This document shows, piece after piece, positions 22,614-34,176 of a stretch of 64,000 bases of DNA. How positions within the stretch are numbered: position 1 is the first letter of the stretch; every line of letters begins with the position of its first letter. Made by a program: the position numbers and the translations under genes. This DNA is from Galeruca laticollis (Eukaryota > Arthropoda > Insecta > Coleoptera > Chrysomelidae), in the NCBI GenBank assembly GCA_963921935.1, contig OY998184.1, forward strand, positions 34,543,256-34,607,255, in the 5' to 3' direction. The notes beneath the pieces are model-generated. The model did no database searches and was not told the DNA's origin. It was given only the letters and a program-made list of their open reading frames with translations.

Positions 22614-24330
22614 CTAACTTTCCCACACTATTGAGGCTGTATCGTGCTAACATACCGAAATTTCTCCAAAACTGTGGTATATATGGATTTATAGGACCCG
22701 TTGTACTGGCGCTGGTGGGCTGAAAGTCCATAGGGTTCATCTGTGACACGCCATGAACAATATCCAATCATTTAAATTGGTCACTTGTATACACTCCAGA
22801 GGTTGTATCATGCTAAAAAACTGAAATTTCTCCAAAAGTGATCAAAAATGCAGTATATCTGGATTTACATGACCCGTTGTACTGACTACGGTGATCTAAA
22901 AATCAATAGGGTTCATTTGTGAGACGCCCTGAACAATACCTGTTCAGATATAGTAATTAAAACATCTGGATTTGAGAAGTTTATAGAGGTTTTGTCAAAA
23001 ACGAAATAATTTATATATAGCACACCGTCGCGCAATTTTGTAATAAAAGTTAAGAAACAAATCATTTAAATTCAAGACTACAGTCTACTGGTTTCCCTGA
23101 GCACGTGGTGGTCCTTCGCAAGCAATCTAAATTATCATAACAAAAGAGGTGGCCAAACGACCCGGATATTGAATTGGCAAGAAATGGAGATACATTTTCA
23201 TGGTCATAGTCAGTGAAGCATCATCAGAAAGAAGAGTCCATCCAAGTTATTCTACACACGCCACACACATTTTAAAAGCGTTTCAAACCTCAATTTGTTT
23301 TTGTCGCAAAATATCTATTTGCTTTGACATTTTCACCTTTTTAACTGATTTACCAGCGGTTTTTTGTTCATTAACCAAAAATATCTGGTTTTTGTGTATT
23401 AAGTTGCCAATTGATTTGATTCATTTAAATAATGCCACTGACAAAAAAATCAGAGGAAGATGATTTAAAACTTTAACATGCTTGAGAAGTTATTATTGAC
23501 AGGTTGAAACGATTTAAAGTATTTTTAAACACAGATAAATAAACGGTTTTAAAGATTAAAACTAACTTTTCCGCATCTGTGGCCCTGAACAATATTCTAT
23601 CATAAAATTGTTACTTGTATACACTTCCGGGGAGGTGTCGTGCAAACAAACCGAAATTTCTCCAAAAATGTAGTATATCTGGATTTATAGGACCCGCTGT
23701 ACTCTCTCTAGTCAACTGAAAATCAATAGGGTACATCTGTGAGACACCTTGAACAATTTTCAATCATAAAATTGATCAATTGTATACTCTCTGGAGGCTG
23801 TATCCTGTTAACAAACTGAAAATTCTCCTAAAATTACAAAAATTTGGTACTACAAGTACCCGTTGTACTGGCTTCAGTGAGCTGAATATCAGTAGTGTTC
23901 ATCTTTGAGATGCTCTGAATAATATCCAATCATAAAATTGGTCACTTGTATATACTCCGGAGGCTGTATCGTGCTAACAAACTGAAACTTTTCCAAAAAT
24001 GACAAAAATATCGTACTTAAAGTACTGTAGCACCAGTTGTATTGGCTCTGGTGAGCTGAAAATCAATAGGGTTCATCTGTGAGATGTCTTGAATAATATT
24101 CAATCATAAAATTAGTGATTTGTTGAACTCCGGAGGCTGTACTGTGCTAACAAACTGAAATTTCTTAAAAAATGACAAAATGTCGTACTTCAAGTATCAT
24201 AGCACCCGTTGTACTGGCTCTGGTGAGCTGAAAATCAATAGGGTTCATCTGTGACATGTCGTTAACAATATTCAATCATAAAATTGGTGACTTATTGCAC
24301 TCCGGAGGCTGTATCGTGCTAACAAGACAT
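22614..24330 (+). repeat. degenerate tandem repeats, unit ~162-173 bp
   Basis: The word GGCTGTATCGTGCTAACA and variants recur at about 22635, 22801, 23634, 23796, 23962, 24135 and 24307, giving spacings of 166, then a 0.8 kb interruption, then 162, 166, 173 and 172. Each unit also holds GAAATTTCTCCAAAA, a GACCCGTTGTACTGGCT-type word, GAAAATCAATAGGGTTCATC, GTGAGA and CAATCATAAAATTG. The interruption (about 22965-23540) contains a copy of the LINE target sequence and a short coding-like start (MPLTKKSEEDDLK at about 23432). Unit size is in the range of insect satellites, but copy number here is low. Confidence 0.85.
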
Positions 24331-24640
24331 GTAAGAAAAAGCGGCCGACGACGACGACATACACACAGGATTTTTTTTCTAAAAACCGTTTTTTCGTGTT
24401 GTTGTTGATGGAAAACGTAAAAATAATTCAAAAAAAAATTTCAAAATTCCAACTTTTTTTGGGGTAAACCAATACTTTTCTCGCATATAGATAGGTTGAG
24501 CAGAAAAGTAATAATCAAAATTCAATTCAAGTTGAAATCCGATTGACGAGCGTTCAAGAGGATTTTTTTTTGAATTTAATAGAACATAAACCAGCTTAGA
24601 ATGTTTAGATAAAGCAGAAAAAGTAAACGTTTAGACTTTG
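24331..24640. other. spacer between tandem repeats and BEL element
   Basis: Begins abruptly after the last tandem unit with a GC-richer block (gcggccgacgacgacgac at about 24340), then poly-T and A-rich DNA. It may be LTR or leader sequence of the BEL element that follows, but I find no LTR partner. Confidence 0.4.
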
Positions 24641-24689
24641 AAAATGAATTTTATGAAGTAATAATTTTGCAAAAGCTTGTCTTCAACAA

Positions 24690-25230
24690 GCAAGCACAGT
24701 ACTGGTACCGCAAACTGCAGGTGCTTCGAATTTCGGCGTTTCTACAGCTGCTGTTGCCAAATTGCCAGCCATGGGTCTTCTCAGTTTTCACGATAACTAT
24801 GAAACAGTTTCAAAGATATTTTTTACTCGATTGTTCATAATCAAAGCGATTTAAGTGAAATTGACAAGTTTTTTTATTTAAAAGTTTGTTGCAAAGATGA
24901 CGCGCTTATGTTAATAGACTCGTTAGAATTTACGACTAGTAATTATAAAATTTCCCTCGATTTACTTCATAAACGTTACGAAAATAAACCTCTGAATCAT
25001 CATGTTAATAGCACATTTTTTAAATTGCCATATATTTAAAAGGAATCTTCCAAAAATTTAAGAATATTATTAGATCGACTTTTTAAACATTTGGCTTCTT
25101 CAAAAAAGTTAAGCTTACCATCAGACAGTTGGGACGCTTTATTAACTCCTAACATTTTAATCAAACTTTACTGCGGAACCAAACGTGAATGGGAAGTTAA
25201 AGAAGATTATAACAAGTTACCCATAGATCA
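24690..25230 (+). pseudogene. BEL/Pao gag, left half
   Basis: Pieces in at least three frames: VSTAAVAKLPAMGLLSFHDN near 24740, then SDLSEIDKFFYLKVCCKDDA, IDSLEFTTSNYKISLDLLHK and RYENKPLNHH, then LRILLDRLFKHLASSKKLSL to the insertion point. The 'LP...L..F.....W..F' followed by 'L....KF.YL......A...I..L..T..NY..A..LL..RY' pattern is that of BEL/Pao gag (DUF1759-type). Stops occur near 24850 and 25038. The 3' end is cut exactly at the terminal repeat of the nested transposon. Confidence 0.75.
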
Positions 25231-25727
25231 AGAGCCCGCTTTGGCTAGGCGCACATCATTTCATAAAACCTGAAAGTTTGTCTGCGTACGTCATCAACAC
25301 AGGTAAGAACGATGAGCGACTATGTAGTTTGGGTAGTGGTTACTTTGACAGGTAACAGGTAACAAAGGTGTAAAAAAACAGCACCTTAAATACATCAAGA
25401 TATAAAGTTCGGTTTTTTGATATTTTCTTTAGAACGATATTTAAAATGACGTCATCCATTGTCGGACACTTAGTATGGTTTCAACCCCCTGCCGGACACC
25501 CCCAAACTCTAAAAAATTGTGATTACACTTACGTTATAGTATAAGAGCTGAGTTTTATATATGTTACTTGGGAGGCTATGAGAAGAAGTTACTCCAGTAG
25601 CCAGACAGTTTTCATGGTTTTTTACCGCTTGCCAGAGGCCTTGAGAGTCCGCCGTAAGTGCGAGCGCGAGGCAATATATGTTCAGGTGGGTTTGAGTGAG
25701 ATGGTGAGTTTGCTCTATTGCGATCTT
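25231..25727 (+). repeat. left terminal inverted repeat (~497 bp)
   Basis: Reverse complement of 29573-30064 with only scattered substitutions and small indels. Landmarks: TAAGAACGATGAGCGACTAT, AATGACGTCATCCATTG, TTTCAACCCCCTGCCGGACA, GGGAGGCTATGAGAAGAAGT and CTTGCCAGAGGCCTTGAGAG. High arm identity indicates a fairly recent insertion. Confidence 0.93.
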
Positions 25728-25846
25728 GCACCATCTGTCGTTTACAATGTATTACGTGTTGAACTATTATACGTTCAGTATACGTTTTATCATTTATTTG
25801 TGTAGTTTGTGAAATAAATTTAATCGAGTTTAAGTAAAGTGTTATC

Positions 25847-28800
25847 ATGGAAAATAAATTAATTTATTTTGTTTGTAAAGAAAGTAGCGGCAAAATAATA
25901 TTGTAAAAATATTTTGAATGTCAAAAAAAAAACATAACCTAAAATATAAAGACATTGTTTTGCCCGATGAATATACAGACTGTGGTTATCACCGGGAATG
26001 CTATAAAGTATTCATAGGAGTTATGAAAAAATATTTAACTTCTGAACCTGTAGGTTCTATCAAAAAAATGAAAAAACAACATCAGCCAGTGTACCTACAG
26101 ACAATCGCTCTCCAACCACGCCGTTGATGCCTGAGTTGACCATCGAACCATCTAATTTACAACTTCTCAAGAAAAACCTCATTCTCAGAATCTACCTGTA
26201 GAATCTCCATCATTATTGCAATCGATTCCAATTTCTGAATCGGTCGAACTCCAATCATCAATATCTCAAGAAAATATTGAAGCTTTTGAGTCAGATACTC
26301 GTAAAAATAATCATTCAACTCCAATAGTACATAATGTTACTGAGAGTGTTGGCAGTCATGCTTTGGAATTACCTGATGTACCAATGTGGGTTGGTTTCAA
26401 CAGCCGGATTGATAATAATGACAGTCCGCAACAAATTATTTCTTATTTAACCCCAATCAATGCATCTCCAACCAGTACATCCATAGTTCTAGAGAACCAA
26501 GCAAAAGATTTACACCAACCTTCCATACAGGTTACATAATTATGATCTTGCCATTGCAAAGTTGCATACCAAATACAAGCCACGGAAAAACCTTATTTTG
26601 ATAACTTATTCATACATTTAGGACCGTTTCATTTAAAATGATGGCTTATTTTAAAGCAATAGGTAAGGTGATAAATGCCTGTAGGTTAACAAATGTAATG
26701 GTTGAGAGTAATTTACTGGCAAATGGTTCGGTGAATGGATTTCTTGATGGAAAACACTTTAACTGGTTTAACACCCAATGGTTGCTTTGGGGTTGGAAAT
26801 ACTATTTTTTAAATCGTTCTTGCTCTTACAAAATAATAATATAACATTAACGGACGATGTAATAGAAGAAGTGAAAAGACTTCAAAATAGCGAAATATCG
26901 TCATTTCACATAGAAAATGAAGAATTAAAAGAATTAATAAATAGTTACGGAATTTACAAGCAACAATCTCTCAATGGCGAACATGGTAAAACTGCACAGT
27001 TTTACTTAATTTACATCAACCTTATTACCTGAACCTATCACGAAGCATTAGGACTGGAAATTTGGAGCTTTTTAAATTGATGCTACCCAAAACCACAAAT
27101 ATATTTTTTATATGTAATCAACAAAATTATGCACGATGGACCGTAAAATATTATGATAATTTGTTGAAAGTTGCAGAAACTCATCCTGATTTATACGAAG
27201 GATTTAAAATAGGCTGCTTTGGTATTAAAAGGCCACCAAGCCGTTTTCAAGACAACCTATTGACCTAGTGTTAGAGCAAACGATAAACGCAGACGCTGCT
27301 AGAAGGCTCACAGGAGTAATACATTTTACAAATTCAATTGCAGCCCGTCAACGGTGGGCTCGGAATCATGATGTGAGATCTACAATAATAAGCCAAGTTT
27401 ATCTAGAACTAGGCTTACAAACTCATCAAGATGTTTCTGCAGACTTGAATCTTCATAATATTCGAAAAAATACGAAATTTCATTGCCACGTTCGATCGAT
27501 TTATTAATCCCTTCAGCTCAGAAGTACCAAAAGAACAATTGATTAATATTTCATCTGGGAAATCTGCATCACCAACGGTAGAGGCGTATCTTCTAAATAT
27601 TGAAGTAAACGGAGATCACCACCGTAAAGCATTCATTTCTGAGTGTTTATCAGATATTAACCGATTCGAAAACATCAATAGACAACTTCTCCAAAGATTA
27701 TGAGAAAAAAAAAGAAAGTTCAAGTAGGTGGTAAAATTCAAGAAATTAAAATCCAAAGAGATTTATTTGGACGTATGCTGGGAATTTCCATGGATTATAA
27801 AGTAGATATTTCAAAAATGTTATCTTACCCAATTACTTCAGTGCCATTTCGATGGAACTATCTGTAAAACCGATAAATCTGCTTTGATGAAAAGTTTAGA
27901 GAAAGAGGTCCAGCATGAGCAACCACGTCATATTGATGTTCTATTCATTGATGGTTTTTTCTTGTTGCATACAATGAAAAATGTTGGAAATATTTCAAAA
28001 AAAATGTTGCAAATGGTCACTCAATTACAAACATCGAGAATTGATGTTATCTTTGATCAGTACTTTACCCCGTCGATCAAAGATTATGAATATTCACAAC
28101 GATTTGAATCTGCACAATTAGAGTTTACGATAACTGGGCCTGAGCAAGTTCGACCAAATGATTTTGCGAAAGAATTGAAAAATTCGAATTTTAAAGAAGC
28201 TTTTGGTGATTTCTTCATTTCACATTGGGCTACTGATGAAGTGGTGCCATTTATTCAAAATAAAATTATAAACATAAATTTCAGACAATGTCATTCATTT
28301 ACTGTTAATAGTTCTAATCACGTTGTTTCAAGTGTAGATGAAGAGTTGTCTTGCCCAGAACATGAGGAAGCAGATACTAAGATAGTATATCATGCGTGTA
28401 ACATCAACTATCAAGCAAATATAGTAATCAGAAGTGTTGATATTGATATTGCTGCTATAATGCTTGGAAACATGCATCATCTTAAAAACGATTCATGTGT
28501 TTGGATCCTTACAGGTTCTGGAAATAACTTAAGATATGTTGACCTAACCAAAATACACGCAGAGTTGGGACAATCTATTTGTCGGAGCTTACCTGGGTTT
28601 CATGCAATCACAGGATGTGATTACAATCCTGTATTTTTTAGGAAAGGAAAATTAAAACCTTACAAAATATTGATAAAACATCAGGAGTACCAGAAAGCTT
28701 TCATGAAGTTCGGTAACAATGAATTAATTGAATACAACGATGAACAACGAAACGTTTTTAATTTTGTCCAGAAATTTATATGCAACATATACAATGTCGG

Positions 28801-29280
28801 TAATATAATTGATGTTGATGCTGCGCGCCTTCAAATATTCATCGATTCATATACGGTCTCTGATGTGAACGAAGCTTTTGACCGAAAAAAATTGCGGAAT
28901 TTCGACGCTAGCAATCTACCACCATGTAAAAGCGAACTGTTACAGCAATTTTTACAAGCGAATTATATATGTTGTATTTGGAACAATGCTCACCTGAAAT
29001 GTCCAACCATATATAAGCCAGAAAATAATGGTTGGGTACAAGAAAATAACCAATATACCATTGTAAATGGTTTGAAGGGGATCAGCTACCAAATTTTGTC
29101 AGTGATTCGTTAGAAATTATATCAGGTATGTAATTATTATGTCAAATTATGTACATGATTTTATTATTATTCATATTGTATTAACTCGGTTAAATTTTTA
29201 CAGAAACTGACGAAGAAGGTGATATTGACATCAATCAAGAGGACTGTAATAATATTAAGAATATTTTTTACTTTCTATAA
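25847..29280 (+). pseudogene. XPG/FEN1-like transposon protein, frameshifted
   Basis: Blocks in order. 25847: MENKLIYFVCKESSGKIIL, then 25918-26127 (DIVLPDEYTDCGYHRECYKV), a Cys/His-containing N-terminus. 26216-26539: a Ser/Asn-rich linker, then LPDVPMWVGFNSRIDNNDSP and SYLTPINASPTSTS. 26560-27030: LFIHLGPFH-type and GKVINACRLTNVMVESNLLA blocks. 27290-27700: alpha-helical linker. 27884-29113: HIDVLFIDGFFLLHTMKNVG, CPEHEEADTKIVYHACNINY, IVIRSVDIDIAAIMLGNM, LPGFHAITGCDYNPVFFRKG. The early Asp, the E-E-A-D, the D-x-D and the GCDY pattern match the metal-binding layout of XPG/FEN1 (PIN-like) nucleases. A likely intron (29124-29202) precedes an acidic C-terminus (TDEEGDIDINQEDC). About six frame breaks make it inactive. 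Confidence 0.75.
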
Positions 29281-29572
29281 GATGGCTATGAATATAATAA
29301 AAATATTTGTTCATTGGATTTCTTACTATAAACAATATTATTACCTCACACAGTCAAAACTTGAATTTCTCGAAAATATTAACGAAACTCTAAAAATTTA
29401 TATTTTTTTTTATTTTAGACATGAAAATTTTATTAGATAATTTTTTTTACATGTATTTTTTAGTCATAAATAATTTTATGGAATTATTTTGTTAAGTTAG
29501 TATTTTTATTTTTTGTTAAGTATAAAAAATAGTTTAAGATATAATACTGAGTAAGTAAAAAGTAAGCAGTAA

Positions 29573-30064
29573 AAGATCGCAATAGAGCAAACTCACCATC
29601 TCACTCAAAACCACCTGAACATATATTGCCTCACGCTCGCAATTACGGCGGACTCTCAAGGCCTCTGGCAAGCGGTAAAAAACCATGAAAACTGTCCAGC
29701 TACTGGGGTAACTTCTTCTCATAGCCTCCCAAGTAACATATATAAAATTCAGATTTTATACTATAACGTAAGTGTAATCACAATTTTTTAGAGCTTGAGG
29801 GTGTCCGGCAGGGGGTTGAAACCATACTAAGTGTGCGGCAATGGATGACGTCATTTTAAATATTCTGAAGAAAATATAAAAAACCGAACTTTATATCTTA
29901 ATGTATTTAAGGTGCTGTTTTTTACACCTTTGTTACCAGTTACCTGTCAAAGTAACCACTACCCAAACTACATAGTCGCTCATCGTTCTTACCTGTGTTG
30001 GTGACGTGCGCAGACAAACTTTCAGGTTTTATGAAATGTTGTGCGCCTAGCCAAAGCGGGCTCT
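29573..30064 (-). repeat. right terminal inverted repeat (~492 bp)
   Basis: Inverted partner of 25231-25727. The outer tip is GCGCCTAGCCAAAGCGGGCT followed by CTT. The inner limit is the word AAGATCG at 29573-29579, mirrored by CGATCTT at 25721-25727. Confidence 0.93.
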
Positions 30065-30066
30065 TG

Positions 30067-32640
30067 GACTACCACATTAAATCAATTTTAACAGAACAGA
30101 ATTTTTAGGAAAAAAATGTTTTTCACTTGAAGCCTTACAATATGATACCTCTAAAACTCATAAGATGCAACAAGATACACAAAACATAAAACATTTCAAT
30201 CCAAAAAATACAGAAACCTTCTCATTTAGGAACAATAAACTATCATCTCAACAATGTTTTGCACTCACTGGTAATTTAGTTTGTCCAATGTGTAAAGAGG
30301 CTCATTTTATTTATCAATGCTCGAATTTTATAAATTTACCAATAAACGAAAAATATAATGTAATTCGTCAACATAAATTATGCAGTAATTGTTTACGTCA
30401 TTGTCATTTAAAAATTGAATGCAACTCATACGTTTGCAAAAAATGTTCACAAAAACAACACATCATTACATATAGATAATCCTCAAAAAAAAATATGTTC
30501 CTTTAAAACTCACAATCAACAGAAATTCAGTAAACAAAGACAACGTCGCAAATCGACTTACACCGACTCTCATAACGCATGATGTACACGACCACGACGA
30601 AATCACATTTACGACAGATGAAAACGCTGACACTAACGTAAAACGGCGAGGCGCGACAGCTGGTCAAAGTATTTAGTGATAAAAAAAATTTGAATGAAAA
30701 TGTTTGTATGTCGTCTCATTTATCAAATGATTCAGAATTACCATATGTTAATTTTAATGCTAGTCAAGTTCTTTTGTCGACAGCTGTTCTATTTATCGAA
30801 GATAAATTTGGGAATTTGCATCAATGTGTAACCTTGTTTAGATTCGGGAAGTCAATCCAATTTAATGACTCCCAAATTACGTGAAAAGTTGATGTTGGAT
30901 TTTGAAGAGATACGCGCCCTTTCGCAGGAATAAATAACATTCTCATGAATGTTCACGATAAAACCCAAGCTAAAATAAAATCTCGATTTACTGATTTTAA
31001 AGCTCAATTAACGTTTATAGTATTGCCGTTATTCGGATTTCAAAAAGTCCAAATCTCACTGTCAAAAAACATTCCCCTTGCAGATGAAAGGTTTAATGTA
31101 CCAAAAGAAATTGATATATTGCTAGGAGTAAATATCTTTTACGGACTCATTGAAAATGGCCAAATAAAACTACAAGTAGAGCTTTAGATGGTCGATTCAT
31201 AGTACGACTACCGTCTTCTGAAAATAAATGGGATGTTTTAGGAAATTCAAAGTCCGTGGTTTTGAAAAGAATAAAAAAATAAGAGTCTCGTTTTCATTAC
31301 AACCCAAATTTAATGAAAAGTTATGTTCAATTCATACAAGAATGCTTTAAATTAAATCATATGTCTTTAAAATGGCTTTTTACCTCATACAGCAATTCTA
31401 AGACATTCAGTTACAACAAAGTGTCGAGTTGTTTTTGATGCTTCCGTTAAGTCAGATACAGGGACGTCTTTAAACGATCATTTACTCGTAGGTCCCACTA
31501 TTCAAGATCTTTACTCTATTTTAGTAAGGCTGCGTTTACGAAAGGTTGTTCTCAGTGTCGATATTAAAATGATTTTTATGCAAATTCTTGTACATCCAGT
31601 CGATTCTTGTTTTCAACAAATTCTTTGGCGCAACAATCCTGGAGAATCAATAAAAGTTGTTACACTAAATACAGTGACTTATCACACATCATGTGCACCT
31701 TTTCTCGCAACACGTTGTTTAAAGCAGCTTGCTTTAGATAATAAAAACACTAATCCTCGAACTTGTAAAATAATTGAAAATTCTTTTTATATGGACGATC
31801 TTCTAGTAAGTGTTGATTCAAAAGAAGAAGCTATTGATATTTACCGTGAAATTATAGATAATTTGATGCAAGCTGAATTTGAATTAAGAAAGTGGTCGTC
31901 AAACAATTTTTCTATATTAGAATTTATCTCGCGATTAAGTAAATTAGTTGAGGAAAACGTGATACATCCCCACGAAAATAAAGAATTTAAAGCTTTAGAC
32001 ATTTCTTGGAATCCAGATGAAGATGTTTTAAAATACTCGATGACAGTAAATATAAATCCTACTAGGGTTTCTAAAAGTATTATTTTGTTCACGATAGCTG
32101 AAATATTTGACCCGCTTGGTCTAGTTAGCGTTTGTCTAATAAAACCTAAAATTTTTCTTCGAAAAATTTGGAATTTAAAACTCGATTGAGACGACGAATT
32201 TCTTTCAAATTTTAAGGAATCATGGTTAAGTTTTGTAAAAGAGTTACCTTTATTAAATTATATAATAATTCCAAGACAAGTATTATAAATTTCTCAAAAT
32301 TAAGTAAGTTTATTTGGGTTTAGTGATTCGTCTGAAAGGGCATATGGCGGATGTGTCTATTTAGGCTCTATTAATGGAAAGGATGAACGAGAAGTCCGTT
32401 TACTTTCAGCAAAATCAAAAGTTTGTCCAATTAAAAGGCCTACTATACCTCGTCTTGAATTACTCGTTCCTCATTTACTTTCAAAGTTAGTCAATAATGT
32501 AAAAAATGTCCTTAATATAAATATATTCTGATGTTGTTTTATTTACAGACTTAACTATTGTTTTATGAGGGTTAAAAATCGATCTCTTTTCTGACAACGG
32601 GCTAAATTTTGTAGGAGCCAATACTCATTGTAAAACGTTC
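30067..32640 (+). pseudogene. BEL/Pao gag-pol, right part
   Basis: Directly after the nested transposon. Gag zinc-binding region (30285-30470): CPMCKEAHFIYQC, KLCSNCLRHCHLKIEC, YVCKKCSQKQH. Protease near 30760-30890: STAVLFIEDKFGNLHQCVTL, then the active-site D-S-G-S-Q seen only after a frameshift at about 30840. RT (31310-32190): VLSVDIK near 31555, IFMQILVHPVDSCFQQILWR, and the catalytic FYMDDLLVSV at about 31787-31815. RNase H near 32320-32480: FSDSSERAYGGCVYL and RPTIPRLELLV. Integrase trace at about 32590: LFSDNGLNFVGAN. Numerous stops; non-functional. Confidence 0.83.
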
Positions 32641-32659
32641 GCTAGCAAAAATTTGTGTT

Positions 32660-33540
32660 TTATACATCGATACCAATGACTAATATCAGAAGGATTAAGA
32701 ATAACATATATTTTTCTATGATAACGATATTTATCTCAAAAAGTTATAAATATCTTCGAAAATTAGATTTAAAAATTGTATTAGATTTAAATAAACCGCT
32801 GTAAGTCGACCAATGGCAGAAGCCCTTGTTGTCAGACTGAAAGAACGTTCTGTCGGCAAATCCTACTTGACTATCCAAGTTGATTAATACAAAGTGAAGG
32901 TCGACTCGAAGAATTTGACAAATGACATCAATATCTACAACGAACCTCAAACAGATATCATCCTCGCCGACTTTTTAGTTATTTGTTATATTATTTTATA
33001 GTAGAAAATGTGCTTCTGTTTGATTACCTTTTAAGAGACATCTTTAAAATGGATCCATGTTTCACCGAAGCTAATTCGACAAATCCTCCTCAAGCGGATG
33101 TGGACATGGTATCGCAGTCACTCGAACTCCCCTAAACAGAAGAAGAATAAGCGATTCGGTAACGCAATTTGTGTATTTGTGTTACATCACATGTTTTCCA
33201 AACAACTCAACCTACATGGAGAACATTTAATTTTCACTATACACACATTTTACATTATATTTTCTATTTTGAAAGCATCATCACTGCGGTATAAAATATA
33301 TATTTCCAAATTTCCTAGAATTCAAATTTCAACATTTTTTTTTCATTTTTATTGGAAATCGTAGAGTGGCGTTATTAGTCGCAACTACTTAGTTCAGACC
33401 CAATGTATCTTCTGACTTTTTGATTGAAATTCATGAAACGAGCTCATTGCTGTGTGATGTACACTGTTTGGTAACAGTAATCCAATGGTTCAGAGATACA
33501 AATATCTTTCATTGATGAAAAATTTAAGTGGAGTAACACA
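32660..33540. other. intron stretch, nothing firm
   Basis: AT-rich sequence downstream of the BEL remnant. A GC-richer block at 32800-32960 may be coding debris (RPMAEALVVRLKERSVGKSY on the + strand) but I cannot assign it. Confidence 0.4.
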
Positions 33541-33544
33541 TTTC

Positions 33545-33940
33545 GACTATTAGTTATGGTATTTATTTGATGGAGACCATAATAACCAAAAGAGTTTTGT
33601 AATGTGATCGCAGGCGAGTTTGCTGGACAGTTTACGTTTAAACCAAAATCATCATTAAACCAAACAGCCTCAGGTAAATTATAATCCCCAAACAGAATAA
33701 ATTCACAGTCCTTGTTATTATCAAAAACATGATCAATATCCTAAGTGTGTTGTTCATAGATCTCAACAGTCGATGATGGTGGTATATAGACTCCCCGAAT
33801 TATTATCTTATGGTTTTTATACAAAGAATGACAAAAATCTGCTTGACTATATTCCTTTGAGTTTCAATCTTTTTAGCATTTATCTCAGACTTTAGAGCAA
33901 TTAAAATACCTACTCCCCGTTTCTAAATAAACTAAAACGG
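33545..33940 (-). pseudogene. CR1-like LINE endonuclease fragment
   Basis: Read on the minus strand, this is the middle and end of an APE-type endonuclease: IIIRGVYIPPSSTVEIYEQH, DCEFILFGDYNLPEAVWFND, FGLNVNCPANSPAITLQNSF and GYYGLHQINTI. The GDYN (catalytic Asp/Asn) and the 'GV.IPP' strand are diagnostic of LINE endonucleases. One stop lies near 33741. It is an isolated fragment without its RT nearby in phase. It may belong to the same CR1-like family as the fragments at 39221-39780 and 43470-43790. Confidence 0.72.
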
Positions 33941-34176
33941 CAAAAGTTAATTTATTAATAAGAATACTCGTATAAAATATAAAGAAAATCAGCCTCCACA
34001 TTACCCTAAAGCTGACCAGGCACCACCTTAAAATAATGATTTATTCACATTTTATTTCTTATACCTTTATTAACATAACTTAACTACATACAATAATATA
34101 GGTACTACAGAATTCTTAATAAGTAATATAAAAAGTCGGTATTTTAAATATTTAAACTGGATAAAACTATTGTAAT

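Larger units (their letters stand above)
25231..30064 (+). mobile_element. DNA transposon with ~495-bp TIRs and XPG/FEN1-like protein
   Basis: Bounded by long inverted repeats (25231-25727 and 29573-30064) whose tips read AGAGCCCGCTTTGGCTAGGC outward-in. The 3.8 kb interior encodes, all on the + strand, a multi-block protein: a Cys/His start, a 'WVGFNS' block, and a C-terminal nuclease-like domain. The flanks are BEL gag sequence on both sides, so this is a clean nested insertion. A target duplication is not obvious (left flank ...CCATAGATCA, right flank TGGACTACC...). The nuclease-like domain recalls Academ-type transposons, but I cannot confirm the superfamily from sequence reading alone. 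Confidence 0.85.
24640..32640 (+). mobile_element. BEL/Pao retrotransposon, interrupted by a DNA transposon
   Basis: The two halves of one decayed BEL/Pao element are separated by the 4.8 kb insertion at 25231-30064. Left: the gag N-terminal and middle region. Right: the gag zinc-knuckle region, protease, RT, RNase H and an integrase trace up to about 32640. Reading across the insertion, the left gag ends KLPIDQ and the right resumes with YHIKSILTEQNF in the same gene region. No LTRs were identified. Many frameshifts show that the BEL element is old. The DNA transposon must be younger than the BEL insertion. Confidence 0.75.

Noticed and set aside
22614..24330. CRISPR-like array because of regular spacing
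   Set aside because: Whole ~167-bp units are repeated with no short identical repeat/unique spacer pattern, and the host is an animal.
26638..27032. Separate small genes within the long-TIR transposon
   Set aside because: They are frameshifted blocks of a single transposon protein, in the expected order.
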